Assembly: GCA_031761875.1 (NCBI GenBank)
Contig: CP134492.1
Span: forward strand, 2,666,001 to 2,730,000
Source: Bacillaceae bacterium IKA-2
GTDB lineage: Bacteria > Bacillota > Bacilli > Bacillales > Anaerobacillaceae
Direction of reading: 5' to 3'
Length of the DNA stretch: 64,000 nucleotides
A model generated the notes under the pieces. It was given only the letters and a program-made list of their open reading frames with translations. It did not search any database and had not been told where the DNA came from. A program made the position numbers and the translations under genes. Shown here in pieces: positions 46,001 to 56,909 of this stretch (its first letter is position 1; each line of letters begins with the position of its first letter).

Positions 46001-47318
46001 GCTCAGTAATTTTATTGTAAACAGCAGATAATCCAGTTGTCTCCACGTCAAAAACGACATATGTCTCATCACTAAGCGCCCGCTTTTGGATGTTATAGGC
46101 AATCGGTACTCCATCATCTACTATGTTCGCTTCAAGTCCATACAAAATTTTAATCCCATGCTTTTTCCCAGCAGCACAAGCCTCTGGGTACGATTGCACG
46201 ATACCGTGATCTGTAATCGCTATTGCCTTATGCCCCCACTTACTTGCTTGCTCAACTAAGCTGCTACATGAACTAATCGCATCCATTTGACTCATAGGTG
46301 TATGCAGATGTAATTCAACCCTTTTTTCATCCTCTGGTGCTAAGTCTTGTTTTTCAGCAGGTTTTATTTCGTTTATATCTTTAGCGATCATCACTAAATC
46401 ACGAACAAACGTATCGTGCTGAATTCCACCGCGAACTTTGACCCACATCCCCTTTTCGACAGCTTTCATTGCAGGAACATCTTCTTTATCGGTAGAAAAT
46501 ATTTTTATTAAGATTGAATCTGTATAATCTGTAATTTTAAACTGCAATAAAGTTCGCCCACTTCGCAGCTCTCTTGTTTCAGCAAAAAAAACATAACCTT
46601 GAATTGCTACTCTTTTTTCTTCATCTTGAATTGTTTCAATAGGAATGATCGTATCTTTTATTTGAGAGCCAATCATTAATGATGCACCGGAATAGCCTAA
46701 TTTGTCCGCTCTTTTTTCTTGCTTTTCTTTTTCAATCAAGGCTGCGACCGCTTTTGAATCGTCTTCTTCAGCTTTTTTTTCGATAAATTCTTGGTACTCT
46801 TGCTTCGACTGTTTAATTTCAGTCTCAAGTTGATAGTTTTGAAATCCTAGTTTTAAAAACGTTTCTTTAAAAGGTGCTTTTAGTTTTCGGATTAAAGCCG
46901 TTGCTTCGGTTTCGTTCCTTACTGAAATAATTAGCTTTTGTCCACTAATCATTGGTGTTTGCCCTCTTAAAAAGAGCATTATTGATGGTGAAAATCCTTC
47001 TAGACTGTCTACTAAATAAGGCCAGTAGTCAGCTACTATTTTTTCATCAGTAGTGGGATTAGAATACTGGAAAGTCGATGATACAACAGCAATATGTCCA
47101 AAAGCTTGTCCCAATCGTTCGCTGAAAAGTTGGAACACTTGATAAGGTAACGGTTTTTCTAATTGAAAATCAAATTGCCATTTTTTTTCATTTTTATAGA
47201 TTGAAAGTTTTTGGATAAGTCCATTTTGAAGAAATTGCTGCACTAAATCTTCTGGAAATAAAATTTGCTGGAGGAGTAGTTGGAATCGTTCTTCTCGGAT
47301 CCTTTTCTCTTCACTCAT
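43014..47318 (-). CDS. polC: DNA polymerase III alpha subunit, PolC type
   Basis: A 1434-residue replicative polymerase of the Gram-positive type. An OB region (about 240-320) is followed by the PHP domain ([17 protein letters not shown], about 335), with the DEDD proofreading exonuclease ([16 protein letters not shown], about 422) embedded in it. The polymerase palm and thumb have [13 protein letters not shown] and [11 protein letters not shown], with a zinc motif (CPNCQHSH...CPQCEAKY). The length matches the family. It follows proS. Confidence 0.98.
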   Translation of the reverse strand: MSEEKRIREERFQLLLQQILFPEDLVQQFLQNGLIQKLSIYKNEKKWQFDFQLEKPLPYQVFQLFSERLGQAFGHIAVVSSTFQYSNPTTDEKIVADYWPYLVDSLEGFSPSIMLFLRGQTPMISGQKLIISVRNETEATALIRKLKAPFKETFLKLGFQNYQLETEIKQSKQEYQEFIEKKAEEDDSKAVAALIEKEKQEKRADKLGYSGASLMIGSQIKDTIIPIETIQDEEKRVAIQGYVFFAETRELRSGRTLLQFKITDYTDSILIKIFSTDKEDVPAMKAVEKGMWVKVRGGIQHDTFVRDLVMIAKDINEIKPAEKQDLAPEDEKRVELHLHTPMSQMDAISSCSSLVEQASKWGHKAIAITDHGIVQSYPEACAAGKKHGIKILYGLEANIVDDGVPIAYNIQKRALSDETYVVFDVETTGLSAVYNKITELAAVKIKNGEVIDRFESFANPHEKLTSTIINLTGITDDMLVNAPEIKDVLTDFKKWIADDILVAHNASFDMGFINAGFRKIGFTDAENPVIDTLELARFLYPQFKNHRLNTLCKKFEIELVSHHRAIYDAEATGYLLTKLIKDCLEREIEFHDQLNDNMGKSDFHRLRPFHCILLVKNQTGLKNLYKLISLSHLEFFHRTARIPRSLLEKYREGIIVGSACDKGEVFEGMMQKSSEEVEERAKFYDYLEIQPPSNYNHLIERESVRDELALKDIISKIVTLAAKLDKPVVATGNVHYLHPNDAIYRKILIGSQGGANPLNRQTLPEVHFRTTDEMLACFQFLGAEKAKEVVVTNTQKIADDIEIIKPVPDELFTPKIEGADEEVRKMTYNRARSIYGETLPEIVEARIEKELTSIIGHGFAVIYLISHKLVKKSLDDGYLVGSRGSVGSSLVATMTEITEVNPLPPHYVCPNCQHSHFIYDGSVGSGFDLPDKDCPQCEAKYLKDGHDIPFETFLGFKGDKVPDIDLNFSGAYQSKAHNYTKELFGVDNVYKAGTIGTVAEKTAYGYVKGYQNDFDLEMRGAEIDRLVSGCTGVKRTTGQHPGGIIVVPDYMEIYDFTPIQFPADDKASEWKTTHFDFHSIHDNLLKLDILGHDDPTVIRMLQDLSGIEPKTIPTDDPDVFKLFSGTEVLGVTEKQIMCKTGTYGIPEFGTRFVRQMLEETKPSSFSELVQISGLSHGTDVWLNNANELIYNGTCVLKEVIGCRDDIMVYLIYKGLEHSLAFKIMESVRKGKGLSDEWIEEMKKNNVPDWYIGSCLKIKYMFPKAHAAAYVLMAVRIAYFKVHHPILFYAAYFTVRADDFDLDTMVRGSASLRSKIEEIISKGLDATPKEKSLLTVLELSLEMSERGFSFQKADLYRSSADEFLVEGNSLLPPFNAITGVGTNAAINVVKVRENGEFLSKEDLQKRSKITKTVLESLDEHGCLEGLPDSNQLSLF

Positions 47319-47452
47319 TAAAGGCCCCCCTTTATCTTTTTAAAGTAAAATAAAGTGTCACTCACCTCAGTTCGATATACAAGTCGTGTTGTTTTAAGTA
47401 ACAGTCCGTATATAGTTCACTTGAAGTGAGCAAACACTTATGAGCTTACTGA

Positions 47453-49162
47453 TTATTTTATTCGGTCGAACAAATCTTCAATTGTAGTAAGAATTTCCAT
47501 CGTTTCTACTTCTAAAACTTCATTCGTTTTTCTTATTTTCACTTCAACAATACCTTCAGAAATGTTTTTTCCAACAGTTATTCGCACAGGTAAGCCAATC
47601 AGATCAGCATCCGTAAACTTTACACCGGCCCGCTCATTGCGGTCATCGAAAAGAACATCAAAACCAGCCTTTTGTAGTTTCTTATATATTTCTTCCGAGG
47701 CCAACTTTTGTTCATCCTTTTTCATATTAACTGCAATCAAATGGATGTCAAATGGTGCTACAGATTTGGGCCAGACAATACCTTTTTCGTCATGATTTTG
47801 CTCAATAATTGCTGCAACCGTTCTAGTTACACCGATTCCATAACAACCCATAATCATTGGTTTCGATTTTCCGTTTTCATCAAGAAAAGATGCACCCATT
47901 GCTTCACTATACCTAGTACCTAACTTAAAGACGTGACCCACTTCAATACCTTCAGCGAATTTAATTGTTCCTTGTCCGTCAGGAGATGGATCACCCACTT
48001 CTACAAACCGTAAATCTAAATATTCTTTAACAGTTATATCTCGCTCTGGATTTATATTTTTATAATGCATGTCCGCTTCATTTGCACCACAGATCCCATT
48101 AACAATTGCCCGAACAGCAAAGTCTGCCACCACAGTTACATTTGTAGAAGTATGCATTGGTCCAATAAATCCTGGTTCACAGTTCATATATTGAATCGTT
48201 TCTGCTTTTGTTGCTAACTCAACAACTTTAGCGTCAAAAAAATGTTTAATTTTCACATCATTGACTTGATGGTCACCGCGAACCAATGCTAGGACAGGAT
48301 TTTCATCAACGATAAACAGAACAGCTTTTAGTAATTTTTCTTTACTAATTGATAAAGTCTCCGCTAATTCTACAATCGTTTTAAGTTCTGGAGTAGCAAA
48401 TTTTTCAAGGTCCAGTAATGCTTCTTCAGTTTTTTGATACCGGTCTACAACTTCCGCAATTTCAATATTAGCAGCATACGTACTTGTATCAGAGTAGGCA
48501 ATGGTATCTTCACCAATACTAGATAAAACCATAAATTCATGGGTATCTTTTCCACCCATCGCTCCTGAATCTGCTACAACAGCTCGAAAATCTAGGCTAC
48601 ATCTAGTAAAGATATTCGTATATGCTCGGTACATTTTCTGATAACTATCATCTAAACCTTGTTGAGTTGTATCAAAGGAGTAAGCATCTTTCATAATAAA
48701 CTCTCTCGATCTTAACACACCAAAACGCGGCCTTCTTTCATCCCTAAACTTCGTTTGGATTTGATATAACGTCATTGGTAACTTTTTATATGACTTTATA
48801 TCGTCTCTTACTAATGTAGTAATAACTTCCTCATGGGTTGGGCCTAAAGCAAATTCGCGATTATGGCGATCTTTAAAGCGCATTAACTCTGGTCCATAAG
48901 CTTCCCAACGTCCACTTTCTTGCCAAAGTTCCGCTGGTTGAACAGTTGGCATAAGCACTTCCTGAGCACCGGTCTCATCCATTTCTTCTCTAACTATTGC
49001 TTGAACTTTCTGTAACGCTCGCACACCCAACGGCAAAAAAGAGTACACTCCTGAAGCAGTTTGACGGATTAACCCTGCGCGAAGCATTAATTGATGACTA
49101 CTGACTTCGGCATCAGAAGGAACGTCCCTGAGCGTTGGACTTAAAAAATGGTTTTGCCTCAT
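47453..49162 (-). CDS. proS: Prolyl-tRNA synthetase
   Basis: A 569-residue class II synthetase of the bacterial form, with the editing domain inserted (about 225-405). Motif 2 [21 protein letters not shown] and motif 3 [14 protein letters not shown] are clear. The start at 49162 ([15 protein letters not shown]) follows GAGGTG; eight extra codons upstream lack family support. It lies downstream of rseP; a dispersed repeat sits between. No T-box is visible. Confidence 0.95.
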   Translation of the reverse strand: MRQNHFLSPTLRDVPSDAEVSSHQLMLRAGLIRQTASGVYSFLPLGVRALQKVQAIVREEMDETGAQEVLMPTVQPAELWQESGRWEAYGPELMRFKDRHNREFALGPTHEEVITTLVRDDIKSYKKLPMTLYQIQTKFRDERRPRFGVLRSREFIMKDAYSFDTTQQGLDDSYQKMYRAYTNIFTRCSLDFRAVVADSGAMGGKDTHEFMVLSSIGEDTIAYSDTSTYAANIEIAEVVDRYQKTEEALLDLEKFATPELKTIVELAETLSISKEKLLKAVLFIVDENPVLALVRGDHQVNDVKIKHFFDAKVVELATKAETIQYMNCEPGFIGPMHTSTNVTVVADFAVRAIVNGICGANEADMHYKNINPERDITVKEYLDLRFVEVGDPSPDGQGTIKFAEGIEVGHVFKLGTRYSEAMGASFLDENGKSKPMIMGCYGIGVTRTVAAIIEQNHDEKGIVWPKSVAPFDIHLIAVNMKKDEQKLASEEIYKKLQKAGFDVLFDDRNERAGVKFTDADLIGLPVRITVGKNISEGIVEVKIRKTNEVLEVETMEILTTIEDLFDRIK

Positions 49163-49205
49163 AAAAAACACCTCGATTATTTTCAATTAAATTAATAAAA
49201 TTACG

Positions 49206-49278
49206 TGTTCAAAAAGAAGAGAATTAGAGCAAGCCAACGCAGAGATTCGACTGCTATGATTACCGGACTTTTTGAACA
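49206..49278. repeat. Dispersed inverted-terminus repeat, copy C
   Basis: A 73-bp copy bounded by TGTTCAAAAAG and CTTTTTGAACA. Its reverse complement reads TCCGGTAATCATAGCAGTCG, matching copies A and B, so it is inserted in the opposite orientation. It fills the rseP-proS gap. Confidence 0.78.
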
Positions 49279-49282
49279 TCTT

Positions 49283-50539
49283 CTACAAGAAAAATTTATT
49301 TATGTCATTCCATGTTACAACAAGCATAAGGACCATCAGGAGGGCAAAGCCAACAAAATGAACAATGCCTTCTTTTTGAGGGTCAATTGGTTTACCGCGA
49401 ATTGCTTCTAAACCGATAAAAATCAGTCTGCCACCATCCAGGGCTGGAAGCGGTAGTAAATTAATAATTCCTAAATTAATACTTAGAATTGCCGCCCACT
49501 GCATTAACACAAAAATCCCCATTTCTGCAGCTTGACCGGTATAATTATAGATACCAACAGGTCCAGATAAATGATCAAGTGTAAATTGTCCTGTAATGAG
49601 CATTCCTAAGCTTTCAATAATTAAGACAATATATTCGTACGTTTGAGTGAACCCAAACATAAGTGATCCTACAACTGAAAATTCTGTTGGTGGATAGATG
49701 CCTATGTAACCATCTCTTTCCTCAGTAGGACTAATTCGCTCATCCGGGACAATCGCTACCTTAAAATTTTCACCATTGCGATTAACTGTAAATATAAGTT
49801 CTTGATTCGCACTTCTTTGAATGATGCTTGTTAAGTCTGACCACGTATCTAGTGGCACGCCATCAATCGCTGCAACTAGATCTCCTTTTTCAAGGCCTAC
49901 TTCAAGTGCTGCTCCCTCTGGGATTAGATCGCCTACCATTGGTTTATCAACAGGCATTCCTTGGAGTAAAGCAAAAGTTATTAAAATAACTGCCGCTAAA
50001 GCGAAATTCATAAATGGTCCAGCAAAAATGGCTATTGCCCGTTGTGATAATGATTTTGAATTGAATTGACGGTTATGTGGTGCAATTTGCGTTCGTTGTT
50101 CATCAAAAATATAATCTGCTTTTGGGTCAACACTGTATGTTTGAAGCTGGTCATCTTCATCATAACCTTGAATAACTAACTGATGCTCAATATCTATTTT
50201 TTCAATTGTTACTACTTTGGCATTCGGGTGCTTAGATTTATTATTAATGACAATATCTTTGACTTTTCCAGTCGCAGAAAAAACAAGCCCAATTTGAAAT
50301 CCTGGTTTTATTTCAATTGTCTCTGGATCTTCTCCAGCCATTCGTACAAATCCACCTAATGGTAAAAGTCGAATTGTATAAACCGTCTCATCTCTTTTAA
50401 ACGAAAATAACTTAGGGCCAAATCCAATTGCAAATTCCCTACATAAAATACCTGCCCTTTTTGCAAAGATTAAGTGACCAAGCTCATGAATGAATACGAG
50501 CAAGCCAAAGATGATAATGATAGAAATAAAGGTATTCAC
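49283..50539 (-). CDS. rseP: Site-2 metalloprotease RseP (RasP)
   Basis: A 418-residue intramembrane zinc protease. The zinc motif [12 protein letters not shown] is in the first helix (about residue 18), one PDZ domain follows (about 195-265), and the third motif [13 protein letters not shown] lies near 355. In Bacillus it cleaves anti-sigma factors such as RsiW and also FtsL and signal-peptide remnants. It lies 49 bp after dxr. Confidence 0.95.
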   Translation of the reverse strand: MNTFISIIIIFGLLVFIHELGHLIFAKRAGILCREFAIGFGPKLFSFKRDETVYTIRLLPLGGFVRMAGEDPETIEIKPGFQIGLVFSATGKVKDIVINNKSKHPNAKVVTIEKIDIEHQLVIQGYDEDDQLQTYSVDPKADYIFDEQRTQIAPHNRQFNSKSLSQRAIAIFAGPFMNFALAAVILITFALLQGMPVDKPMVGDLIPEGAALEVGLEKGDLVAAIDGVPLDTWSDLTSIIQRSANQELIFTVNRNGENFKVAIVPDERISPTEERDGYIGIYPPTEFSVVGSLMFGFTQTYEYIVLIIESLGMLITGQFTLDHLSGPVGIYNYTGQAAEMGIFVLMQWAAILSINLGIINLLPLPALDGGRLIFIGLEAIRGKPIDPQKEGIVHFVGFALLMVLMLVVTWNDINKFFL

Positions 50540-50587
50540 CGTATCACAACCTTTTAAAATTAATTTTACGACTAAGCTTACTTTGAC

Positions 50588-51742
50588 CTATCTATTTAGC
50601 ATGACCATTTTAACAAAGTTTCGTGTTTCTTTATCTATTTCTTGAATTGTCTCTAACGACGGCAAAGCAATATTTTGATGCGCATTTAAAGCTCGTTCTA
50701 TTGCTTCCTCGATTTGTAAAAAAGTAATCGCTCCAGCTAAAAATAAAGCAACTGCTTCTTCATTAGCGGCGTTTAAAACTGTTGGTAACGTGCCACCCTG
50801 TTTTCCAACCTCATAAGCAAAGTGAAGGCATCGATAACGATCAAAAGATGGTTGGGAAAAATGTAACTTGCCTATTTCCCAAAGTTTCAAGCGTTTTCTA
50901 TCTTTCAATTGTAGACGGTCTGGGTATGTTAATGCAAACTGTATTGGTACTTTCATGTCAGGCGAACCTAATTGGGCCATTACGCTCCCATCAATAAATT
51001 CTACTAAAGAATGAATAATACTTTCTTGATGCAGTAAAACATCGATTTGTTCATAGGGCATTTTAAATAACCAATGAGCCTCAATCACTTCAAGTCCCTT
51101 ATTCATCATCGTCGCAGAATCTATCGTTATTTTTGCACCCATAGTCCAGTTCGGATGATTTAAGGCATCTTTGACTGTGACGTTTGCTAATTGAGTTCGG
51201 TCTTTATCTCGAAAACTACCCCCAGAGGCAGTTAAAATCAGTTTCTCAACTTCAGATAACCGTTCTCCTTGTAGACATTGAAAAATCGCTGAATGTTCAC
51301 TGTCAACGGGTAAAAGTTGAACCCCGTATTTTTCAGCTTCTTTCGTTACAATATGCCCCGCTGTTACAAGTGTCTCTTTATTAGCTATCGCAATCGTCTT
51401 TCCAGCTTTTATTGCAGCTAAAGTTGGCTTTAAACCAACGCTACCAATGACCGCATTCACCAAAATCTCTGCATCATTTTCAGCAGCAACTTCTGATAAT
51501 CCATCATTTCCATATACTAGTCTTACGTTGTCTGGCACTTCCTTCAAGATTTTATCATAATCCTCTTTAAATTGTACGGAAACAAGCTTAGGTTTATACT
51601 TAATTATTTGTTTTAGACCTAGGTCAATATTTTTGCCGATTGAAATTGCTTCAAGACAAAATTTGTCTGGATGACTTTCAATTACTTCAAGAGTCTGAGT
51701 ACCTATTGAACCAGTTGCCCCTAACAAACTAATTTTTTTCAT
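50588..51742 (-). CDS. dxr: 1-deoxy-D-xylulose-5-phosphate reductoisomerase
   Basis: A 384-residue enzyme of the MEP isoprenoid pathway, making MEP with NADPH. The motifs [26 protein letters not shown] and [19 protein letters not shown] are intact. The start is ATG 51742 after GAGAGGAGA; eight codons of open frame upstream are ignored. It feeds UppS in the same cluster. Confidence 0.96.
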   Translation of the reverse strand: MKKISLLGATGSIGTQTLEVIESHPDKFCLEAISIGKNIDLGLKQIIKYKPKLVSVQFKEDYDKILKEVPDNVRLVYGNDGLSEVAAENDAEILVNAVIGSVGLKPTLAAIKAGKTIAIANKETLVTAGHIVTKEAEKYGVQLLPVDSEHSAIFQCLQGERLSEVEKLILTASGGSFRDKDRTQLANVTVKDALNHPNWTMGAKITIDSATMMNKGLEVIEAHWLFKMPYEQIDVLLHQESIIHSLVEFIDGSVMAQLGSPDMKVPIQFALTYPDRLQLKDRKRLKLWEIGKLHFSQPSFDRYRCLHFAYEVGKQGGTLPTVLNAANEEAVALFLAGAITFLQIEEAIERALNAHQNIALPSLETIQEIDKETRNFVKMVMLNR

Positions 51743-51850
51743 AAAATCTCCTCTCAAGAAAAGCACCCTTCTGAAGTTGCTTAGGCTTTAGTTGGTTAGT
51801 TGGTTAGGAAAGTCAAAAGCTTTAAGAACTTTTGGTTTTGACTTTGACTT

Positions 51851-51895
51851 TGACATTTTAGCTTTTGACCTTCAGCTCTTCCTTTCCAACTTTCC
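51851..51895. repeat. Short pyrimidine-rich repeat shared with 32378-32411
   Basis: The pattern ATTTTAGCTTTTGAC...CTTTCCAACTTTCC resembles AATTTAGCTTTTGGC...CTTTCCGACTTTCC at 32378. Adjacent AAGTCAAAA/TTTTGACTT segments are inverted repeats. It lies between cdsA and dxr. Confidence 0.45.
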
Positions 51896-51923
51896 ACTTT
51901 CGACTTTCTCTTTTATGTATCAT

Positions 51924-52718
51924 TTAAATAAATTGAAATAAGTACAAAACTGGCATCACAAAAATTAAGCTATCAAAACGATCTAAAATACCACCGTGTC
52001 CTGGTAAAATTGTACCTGAATCTTTCACAGAATAATGACGCTTTAACGCTGACTCAACAAGATCGCCTAATTGTCCGATTATAGAAATAATAATAATCAT
52101 CATGATGACTTTAAAGTTAGAATCAAAAATCGGGAGAAAAATACTATAAAGAAGTCCAACTACAAGGGCTGACAATAGTCCTCCAATTGCTCCTTCAATT
52201 GTTTTTTTGGGGCTTATTTCAGGCCATAATTTTCGCTTCCCAAACGATCTACCTGCAAAATAGGCACCTGTATCTGTCGACCAAATTAATAACAAAATAA
52301 AAATGACTAAGCTTAATCCTTGCTCGAGCAGTCTCGTTTCGATTAAAAAATGAAATCCAAAACCAGCGTAAAAAGAAGCCAAAATCACGAAGCCAACGTC
52401 ATCAAAAGTGACCGAATTTTTTGTGAAAACTGTTAAAGCAAGAAAAATAACGATAAATATTAGCAGCAGATCAATCCGAGCTATATTTGCAAGGACATCT
52501 AGTTGTAACCAGTAATTAGGTATAACTATTACTATCACTAATAGCAAACTTAAAATTCCTAATAAAGAATAAAAATTGATGTTTTTCATTCTTAATAATT
52601 CCATCATTGCAATGACTGCTAAAAGCGTGATCAATAAGGTAAAGGGTATCCCCCCAAAAATTATCATGCCGATAAACAAAATCCCCGCAATAACTCCAGT
52701 GATAATTCTTTGTTTCAC
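51924..52718 (-). CDS. cdsA: Phosphatidate cytidylyltransferase
   Basis: A 264-residue membrane enzyme with about seven helices that makes CDP-diacylglycerol, the substrate of PgsA. The C-terminal signature is visible: SPKKTIEGAIGG, then VKDSGTILPGHGGILDRFDSL. It is 15 bp after uppS. Confidence 0.95.
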   Translation of the reverse strand: MKQRIITGVIAGILFIGMIIFGGIPFTLLITLLAVIAMMELLRMKNINFYSLLGILSLLLVIVIVIPNYWLQLDVLANIARIDLLLIFIVIFLALTVFTKNSVTFDDVGFVILASFYAGFGFHFLIETRLLEQGLSLVIFILLLIWSTDTGAYFAGRSFGKRKLWPEISPKKTIEGAIGGLLSALVVGLLYSIFLPIFDSNFKVIMMIIIISIIGQLGDLVESALKRHYSVKDSGTILPGHGGILDRFDSLIFVMPVLYLFQFI

Positions 52719-52733
52719 AGGAAGTTCTCCCTT

Positions 52734-53507
52734 CTATATACCTCCATACCGCCTTGTACGTTGTTGATAGACGTTAACGGCTTCTATGAAGTGTTGATCA
52801 GTGAAATCTGGCCAGAGTATTTCTGTAAACCAAAATTCTGTGTATGCTAGTTGCCAGAGCATAAAATTACTTAACCGAATTTCGCCACTTGTCCTAATTA
52901 ATAAATCAGGATCTCGGAGCTCTTTTGTCATTAAATGTTCTGCTACTATCGTATCGTTAATATCAGAAACATTTATTTCTCCGGCCGCAACTTCTCTAGC
53001 AATACTTTGGATAGCAGCTACCATTTCATCGCGACTACCGTAATTTAAAGCGAAGTTCAGGACTAGACCTGTGTTATTTTTTGTTTTTTCGATTGCATTA
53101 TCAACTGCTCGAATTGTATGGTCAGGTAAACTTTCTTTACAGCCCATTAGACGAACTTTTACATTTTCTTCAACCAACTTCGGTAACTCAACACTCAAAA
53201 AACGTTCAGGTAGCCGCATTAAAAAATCCACTTCATTTTTAGGACGATTCCAATTTTCAGTAGAAAAAGCATATAAAGTTAACACTTCGACACCTAATTC
53301 ATTAGCCTTTTTAACAATTTTATTGATGACATTCATACCTTCTCGATGACCGGCGATCCGCGGTAACCCACGTTTTTTAGCCCATCGTCCATTTCCATCC
53401 ATAATAATTGCGACGTGCTTAGGAATATTTCCTTGCTTATCAACTGTTGTTGTTTTTTCTTGTTCAGCTTTTACCTTCCAGTTCGAGAATTTTTCAAGCA
53501 TATCCAA
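52734..53507 (-). CDS. uppS: Undecaprenyl diphosphate synthase
   Basis: A 257-residue cis-prenyltransferase producing the C55 carrier for cell wall synthesis. IIMDGNGRWAKKRGLPRIAGHREG holds the catalytic Asp, and RTSGEIRLSNFMLWQLAYTEFWF the second binding motif. It leads the uppS-cdsA-dxr-rseP-proS-polC group under a good sigma-A promoter. Confidence 0.96.
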   Translation of the reverse strand: MDMLEKFSNWKVKAEQEKTTTVDKQGNIPKHVAIIMDGNGRWAKKRGLPRIAGHREGMNVINKIVKKANELGVEVLTLYAFSTENWNRPKNEVDFLMRLPERFLSVELPKLVEENVKVRLMGCKESLPDHTIRAVDNAIEKTKNNTGLVLNFALNYGSRDEMVAAIQSIAREVAAGEINVSDINDTIVAEHLMTKELRDPDLLIRTSGEIRLSNFMLWQLAYTEFWFTEILWPDFTDQHFIEAVNVYQQRTRRYGGI

Positions 53508-53535
53508 GTCCCCCCGATATTAACACACTTAAATA

Positions 53536-53564
53536 ATTGTATCTAAAAAAAACTGGTTTCACAA
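53536..53564 (-). promoter_or_regulatory. Sigma-A promoter of the uppS operon
   Basis: TTGTGA (53559-53564), a 17-bp spacer and TACAAT (53536-53541) lie about 30 bp before uppS and downstream of the frr terminator. Confidence 0.72.
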
Positions 53565-53619
53565 CGTAAAACTAACTATCATAGCAATTATTTAATTTAT
53601 CTTTCTCAAATAGTAGAAA

Positions 53620-53646
53620 AAAGCCCCTTGTAAAATTAGGGCCTTT
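53620..53646 (-). terminator. Terminator after frr
   Basis: AAAGGCCC pairs with GGGGCTTT with one mismatch across an 11-nt loop, followed by TTTTC on the minus strand. Confidence 0.7.
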
Positions 53647-53695
53647 AATCCTTATTCTATTTTACATGAATGAAATTCAATCTCAATGGATAAGT

Positions 53696-54253
53696 TTACA
53701 CTTCCATAATTTCTTTTTCTTTTTCGGCAGTTACATTGTCAACTTTTAAAATTTCTTTATCTGTCAACTTTTGTACTTCTTCATTGCTGCGACGAAGTTC
53801 GTCTTCTGTCATTTCTCCATCTTTTTGACCTTTTTTTAAATCATCGTTAGCATCACGACGAATATTACGAATGCCAACCTTTGCTTCTTCAGCATATTTT
53901 TTTATCAACTTTACTAGATCACGACGTCTTTCCTCCGTTAAAGTTGGTATTGTAATTCTAATAACAGTACCATCATTAGTTGGACTTAAGCCCAAATCAG
54001 ACTTTTGGATTGCTCGATCGATATCAGAAAGAGTAGATTTATCATAAGGTTGGATTAATAATAACCTTGCTTCTGGTACTGTAATCGAAGCTAACTGATT
54101 TATCGGAGTTGCGGCTCCGTAGTAATCAACTTGAAGTTTATCTAAAATTGCAGGGTTCGCTCTCCCCGCTCTTAAAGTTGATAATTCACGACGTAAAGCT
54201 TCAATTGCTTTATTCATTTTATCTTCAGTTGATTTTAATACTTCCTTACTCAT
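53696..54253 (-). CDS. frr: Ribosome recycling factor
   Basis: A 185-residue factor that splits post-termination ribosomes with EF-G. Typical segments are [48 protein letters not shown] and [15 protein letters not shown]. It follows pyrH by 1 bp and ends the rpsB-tsf-pyrH-frr unit. Confidence 0.98.
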   Translation of the reverse strand: MSKEVLKSTEDKMNKAIEALRRELSTLRAGRANPAILDKLQVDYYGAATPINQLASITVPEARLLLIQPYDKSTLSDIDRAIQKSDLGLSPTNDGTVIRITIPTLTEERRRDLVKLIKKYAEEAKVGIRNIRRDANDDLKKGQKDGEMTEDELRRSNEEVQKLTDKEILKVDNVTAEKEKEIMEV

Positions 54254-54254
54254 C

Positions 54255-54977
54255 CTAATTCCCCCTCACAATTGTTCCAATATTTTCGCCTAAAACAACT
54301 CGTTTAATATTTCCTTCTTCCATAATTGAAAATACAATAAGTGGAATATCGTTGTCCATACATAATGATGAAGCAGTAGAATCCATAACTCCTAATCCTT
54401 CTTTTAAAACATCTAAGTACGTTAGCGTTTCATATTTTATCGCATTTTCATCAACAGAGGGATCTGCATTATATACCCCGTCAACTTTATTTTTTGCCAT
54501 TAAGATAACATCTGCTTCAATTTCAGCAGCTCTTAAAGCAGCTGTAGTATCGGTTGAAAAATAAGGGTTTCCTGTACCTCCGGCAAAAATAACCACACGT
54601 CCTTTTTCTAGGTGACGAATCGCCTTTCTTCTTATGTAAGGCTCAGCAATTTGTCTCATCTCAATTGAAGACTGGACCCTTGTAGGAACTTCAATATTTT
54701 CTAAACTATCTTGAAGAGCTAAAGAGTTCATTACTGTTGCGAGCATGCCCATGTAATCTGCTGTGGCTCGATCCATACCCTTAGCACTACCTGCCAATCC
54801 GCGCCAAATATTTCCACCACCAACAATAATAACAACTTCTACATCCAAGGCAACAATTTCTTTAATCTGTTGGGCAATTGATTGAATAACTATTGGGTCA
54901 ATTCCATATCCAACATCTCCCGCTAAAGCTTCACCACTTAATTTTAAGACAATTCTTTTATATTTAGGTTTTTCCAT
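54255..54977 (-). CDS. pyrH: Uridylate kinase
   Basis: A 240-residue hexameric UMP kinase of the amino-acid kinase fold. [24 protein letters not shown] and [20 protein letters not shown] are the conserved nucleotide and substrate motifs. It follows tsf after a terminator-like hairpin that probably sets its level relative to the ribosomal genes. Confidence 0.97.
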   Translation of the reverse strand: MEKPKYKRIVLKLSGEALAGDVGYGIDPIVIQSIAQQIKEIVALDVEVVIIVGGGNIWRGLAGSAKGMDRATADYMGMLATVMNSLALQDSLENIEVPTRVQSSIEMRQIAEPYIRRKAIRHLEKGRVVIFAGGTGNPYFSTDTTAALRAAEIEADVILMAKNKVDGVYNADPSVDENAIKYETLTYLDVLKEGLGVMDSTASSLCMDNDIPLIVFSIMEEGNIKRVVLGENIGTIVRGN

Positions 54978-55031
54978 ATTAACCTCCAGTACGTTGTTTA
55001 AAGTTCGGACTATGATTACTCAACTATTTGG

Positions 55032-55058
55032 AAATAGGGACACTAAGTGCCCCTATTT
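55032..55058 (-). terminator. Hairpin between tsf and pyrH
   Basis: A 12-bp stem with one mismatch (AAATAGGG-CACT/AGTG-CCCTATTT) begins 5 bp after the tsf stop. It probably causes partial termination before pyrH. Confidence 0.7.
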
Positions 55059-55063
55059 AATGT

Positions 55064-55942
55064 CTATTTATTTACTTGAGACCTTACTTCTTCTGCAAAA
55101 TTATCTGCACGCTTTTCCATACCTTCGCCTACTTCATAACGAATAAAAGAAAGAATAGAAGCTCCTTTGCTAGTCACATACTTACCTACTTTTTGATCTC
55201 CGTCTTTTACAAACGGTTGATCAAGTAAACAAACATCTTCGAAAAATTTGCTTAGTCGGCCTTCAACCATTTTTGCAACAATTTTTTCGGGCTTTCCTTC
55301 ATTCAGTGCTTGTTGAGTCAGGACTTCACGTTCACGTGTTACTACCTCCTGGGAAACTTGATCACGTGAAATGTACAAAGGATTAATAGCAGCAACGTGC
55401 ATTGCAACGTCTTTTGCTAGATCTTCTTCTTTTGTACCATCAACCACAGCTAAAACACCAATTTTTCCACCCATGTGTAAATACGCACCGAACACAGCAG
55501 AATCTGCTTTTTCAACGATTTCAAAACGGCGTAAAGAGAGCTTTTCTCCAATTTTAGCAATTTGTGTGTTAAGGTGATTTTCTAGTGTGGCCTCTTCATA
55601 AGCTTGTCCTAACGCTTCTTCAACCGTTTTCGAAGAGTGTTTAATAATATGTTTTGCTATATTTGCAACTAGATTTTTAAAGTTTTCATTTTTCGAAACA
55701 AAATCTGTTTCTGAATTAAGTTCAACAATTACCGCTTTGTTTCCTTGAACTTCTACAAAAGTTAAACCTTCAGCAGCGATTCGGTCAGCTTTTTTAGCTG
55801 CCTTTGCAATTCCTTTTTCACGAAGAAGGTCAATTGCATTATCAATATCCCCACCTGTTTCAGTTAATGCATTTTTACAATCCATCATGCCTGCACCTGT
55901 TTTTTCACGTAATTGTTTTACCATACTTGCAGTAATAGTCAT
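55064..55942 (-). CDS. tsf: Elongation factor Ts
   Basis: A 292-residue nucleotide-exchange factor for EF-Tu. The N-terminal UBA-like domain ([37 protein letters not shown]) and the conserved [12 protein letters not shown] and [13 protein letters not shown] segments are present. It is second in the rpsB operon. Confidence 0.98.
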   Translation of the reverse strand: MTITASMVKQLREKTGAGMMDCKNALTETGGDIDNAIDLLREKGIAKAAKKADRIAAEGLTFVEVQGNKAVIVELNSETDFVSKNENFKNLVANIAKHIIKHSSKTVEEALGQAYEEATLENHLNTQIAKIGEKLSLRRFEIVEKADSAVFGAYLHMGGKIGVLAVVDGTKEEDLAKDVAMHVAAINPLYISRDQVSQEVVTREREVLTQQALNEGKPEKIVAKMVEGRLSKFFEDVCLLDQPFVKDGDQKVGKYVTSKGASILSFIRYEVGEGMEKRADNFAEEVRSQVNK

Positions 55943-55991
55943 TATTTATTCCTCCTTAAAATTATGTAATTTATGTTTACTTAGTTTCAAA

Positions 55992-56028
55992 AAAGGATGA
56001 TAAAGGGTAAATCCCTTTACCACCCTTT
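55992..56028 (-). terminator. Attenuator between rpsB and tsf
   Basis: A 16-bp stem with two mismatches (AAAGGATGATAAAGGG/CCCTTTACCACCCTTT) and loop TAAAT, with T-rich sequence after it, lies between two co-transcribed genes. Confidence 0.7.
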
Positions 56029-56049
56029 TTTTAGAGTTCTTTTATTTTA

Positions 56050-56748
56050 TTAAGCAGATGTTTCTTCGCTTTGGTTACCGTCGATAATTGCATCAGCCAT
56101 TTTAGCAGTAAGAAGTTTTACTGCTCGAATTGCATCGTCATTACCTGGGATTATATAATCAATCTCATCAGGATCACAGTTTGTGTCAACAATCGCAACA
56201 ATTGGAATGTTTAACTTATGTGCTTCTGCAATTGCAATACGCTCTTTACGTGGATCAATAATGAATAAAGCATCAGGAATGCCCTTCATATTCTTAATTC
56301 CACCTAGGAATTTTTCAAGACGATTTTTTTCCTTATTAAGAATAATTACTTCTTTTTTAGGAAGTACTTCAAAAGTACCATCTTCTTCCATTTTCTCTAA
56401 TTGCTTTAAACGAGAAATACGCTTTTGAATTGTCTCAAAGTTTGTTAACGTACCACCTAACCATCTTTGGTTAATAAAGTACATACCACAACGCTCTGCT
56501 TCGTCTTTTACAGAGTCTTGTGCTTGTTTTTTCGTACCTACAAAAAGTACTTTCCCGCCTTTTGCAGCTAAATCTCTTACGAAGTAGTAAGCTTCGTCAA
56601 CCTTTTTGACCGTCTTTTGAAGGTCAATAATATAAATACCGTTTCTTTCGGTGAAGATGTAGCGATCCATTTTAGGATTCCAACGACGAGTTTGATGACC
56701 GAAGTGTACTCCTGCTTCTAGTAATTGTTTCATGGAGATAACGCCCAT
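56050..56748 (-). CDS. rpsB: 30S ribosomal protein S2
   Basis: A 232-residue S2. [48 protein letters not shown] and [25 protein letters not shown] are standard. AAGGAGGTG precedes the ATG. It has its own strong promoter just behind swrB and a 120-nt leader with possible autoregulatory structure. Confidence 0.98.
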   Translation of the reverse strand: MGVISMKQLLEAGVHFGHQTRRWNPKMDRYIFTERNGIYIIDLQKTVKKVDEAYYFVRDLAAKGGKVLFVGTKKQAQDSVKDEAERCGMYFINQRWLGGTLTNFETIQKRISRLKQLEKMEEDGTFEVLPKKEVIILNKEKNRLEKFLGGIKNMKGIPDALFIIDPRKERIAIAEAHKLNIPIVAIVDTNCDPDEIDYIIPGNDDAIRAVKLLTAKMADAIIDGNQSEETSA

Positions 56749-56867
56749 TCTTCACACCTCCTTTTAAATTGGTTTTTTTTATCCTCCGTTCGCATCTTCT
56801 TTAAATAAAACTACAATGTAGCACCGTTATTTAAATCAACGAACGTGTGTAATTAACACCAAAATTT
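56749..56867 (-). other. Structured leader of rpsB
   Basis: The 5' part CGTTCG...ATTTAAAT can pair with ATTTAAA...CGAACG about 50 nt later, giving a long imperfect helix ahead of the ribosome-binding site. S2 leaders are autoregulatory in other bacteria; that role here is inferred. Confidence 0.4.
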
Positions 56868-56896
56868 ACTATACCATAATGTTTTTTTAATGGCAA
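56868..56896 (-). promoter_or_regulatory. Sigma-A promoter of rpsB
   Basis: TTGCCA (56891-56896), a 17-bp spacer and TATAGT (56868-56873), preceded by TGG (extended -10). It starts 14 bp after the swrB stop, a near-consensus promoter as expected for a ribosomal gene. Confidence 0.82.
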
Positions 56897-56909
56897 GTAG
56901 TTGTCTTGT

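Noticed and set aside
49163-49282. T-box leader for proS
   Set aside because: The gap is only about 120 bp, is mostly a dispersed repeat, and has no T-box sequence or terminator.
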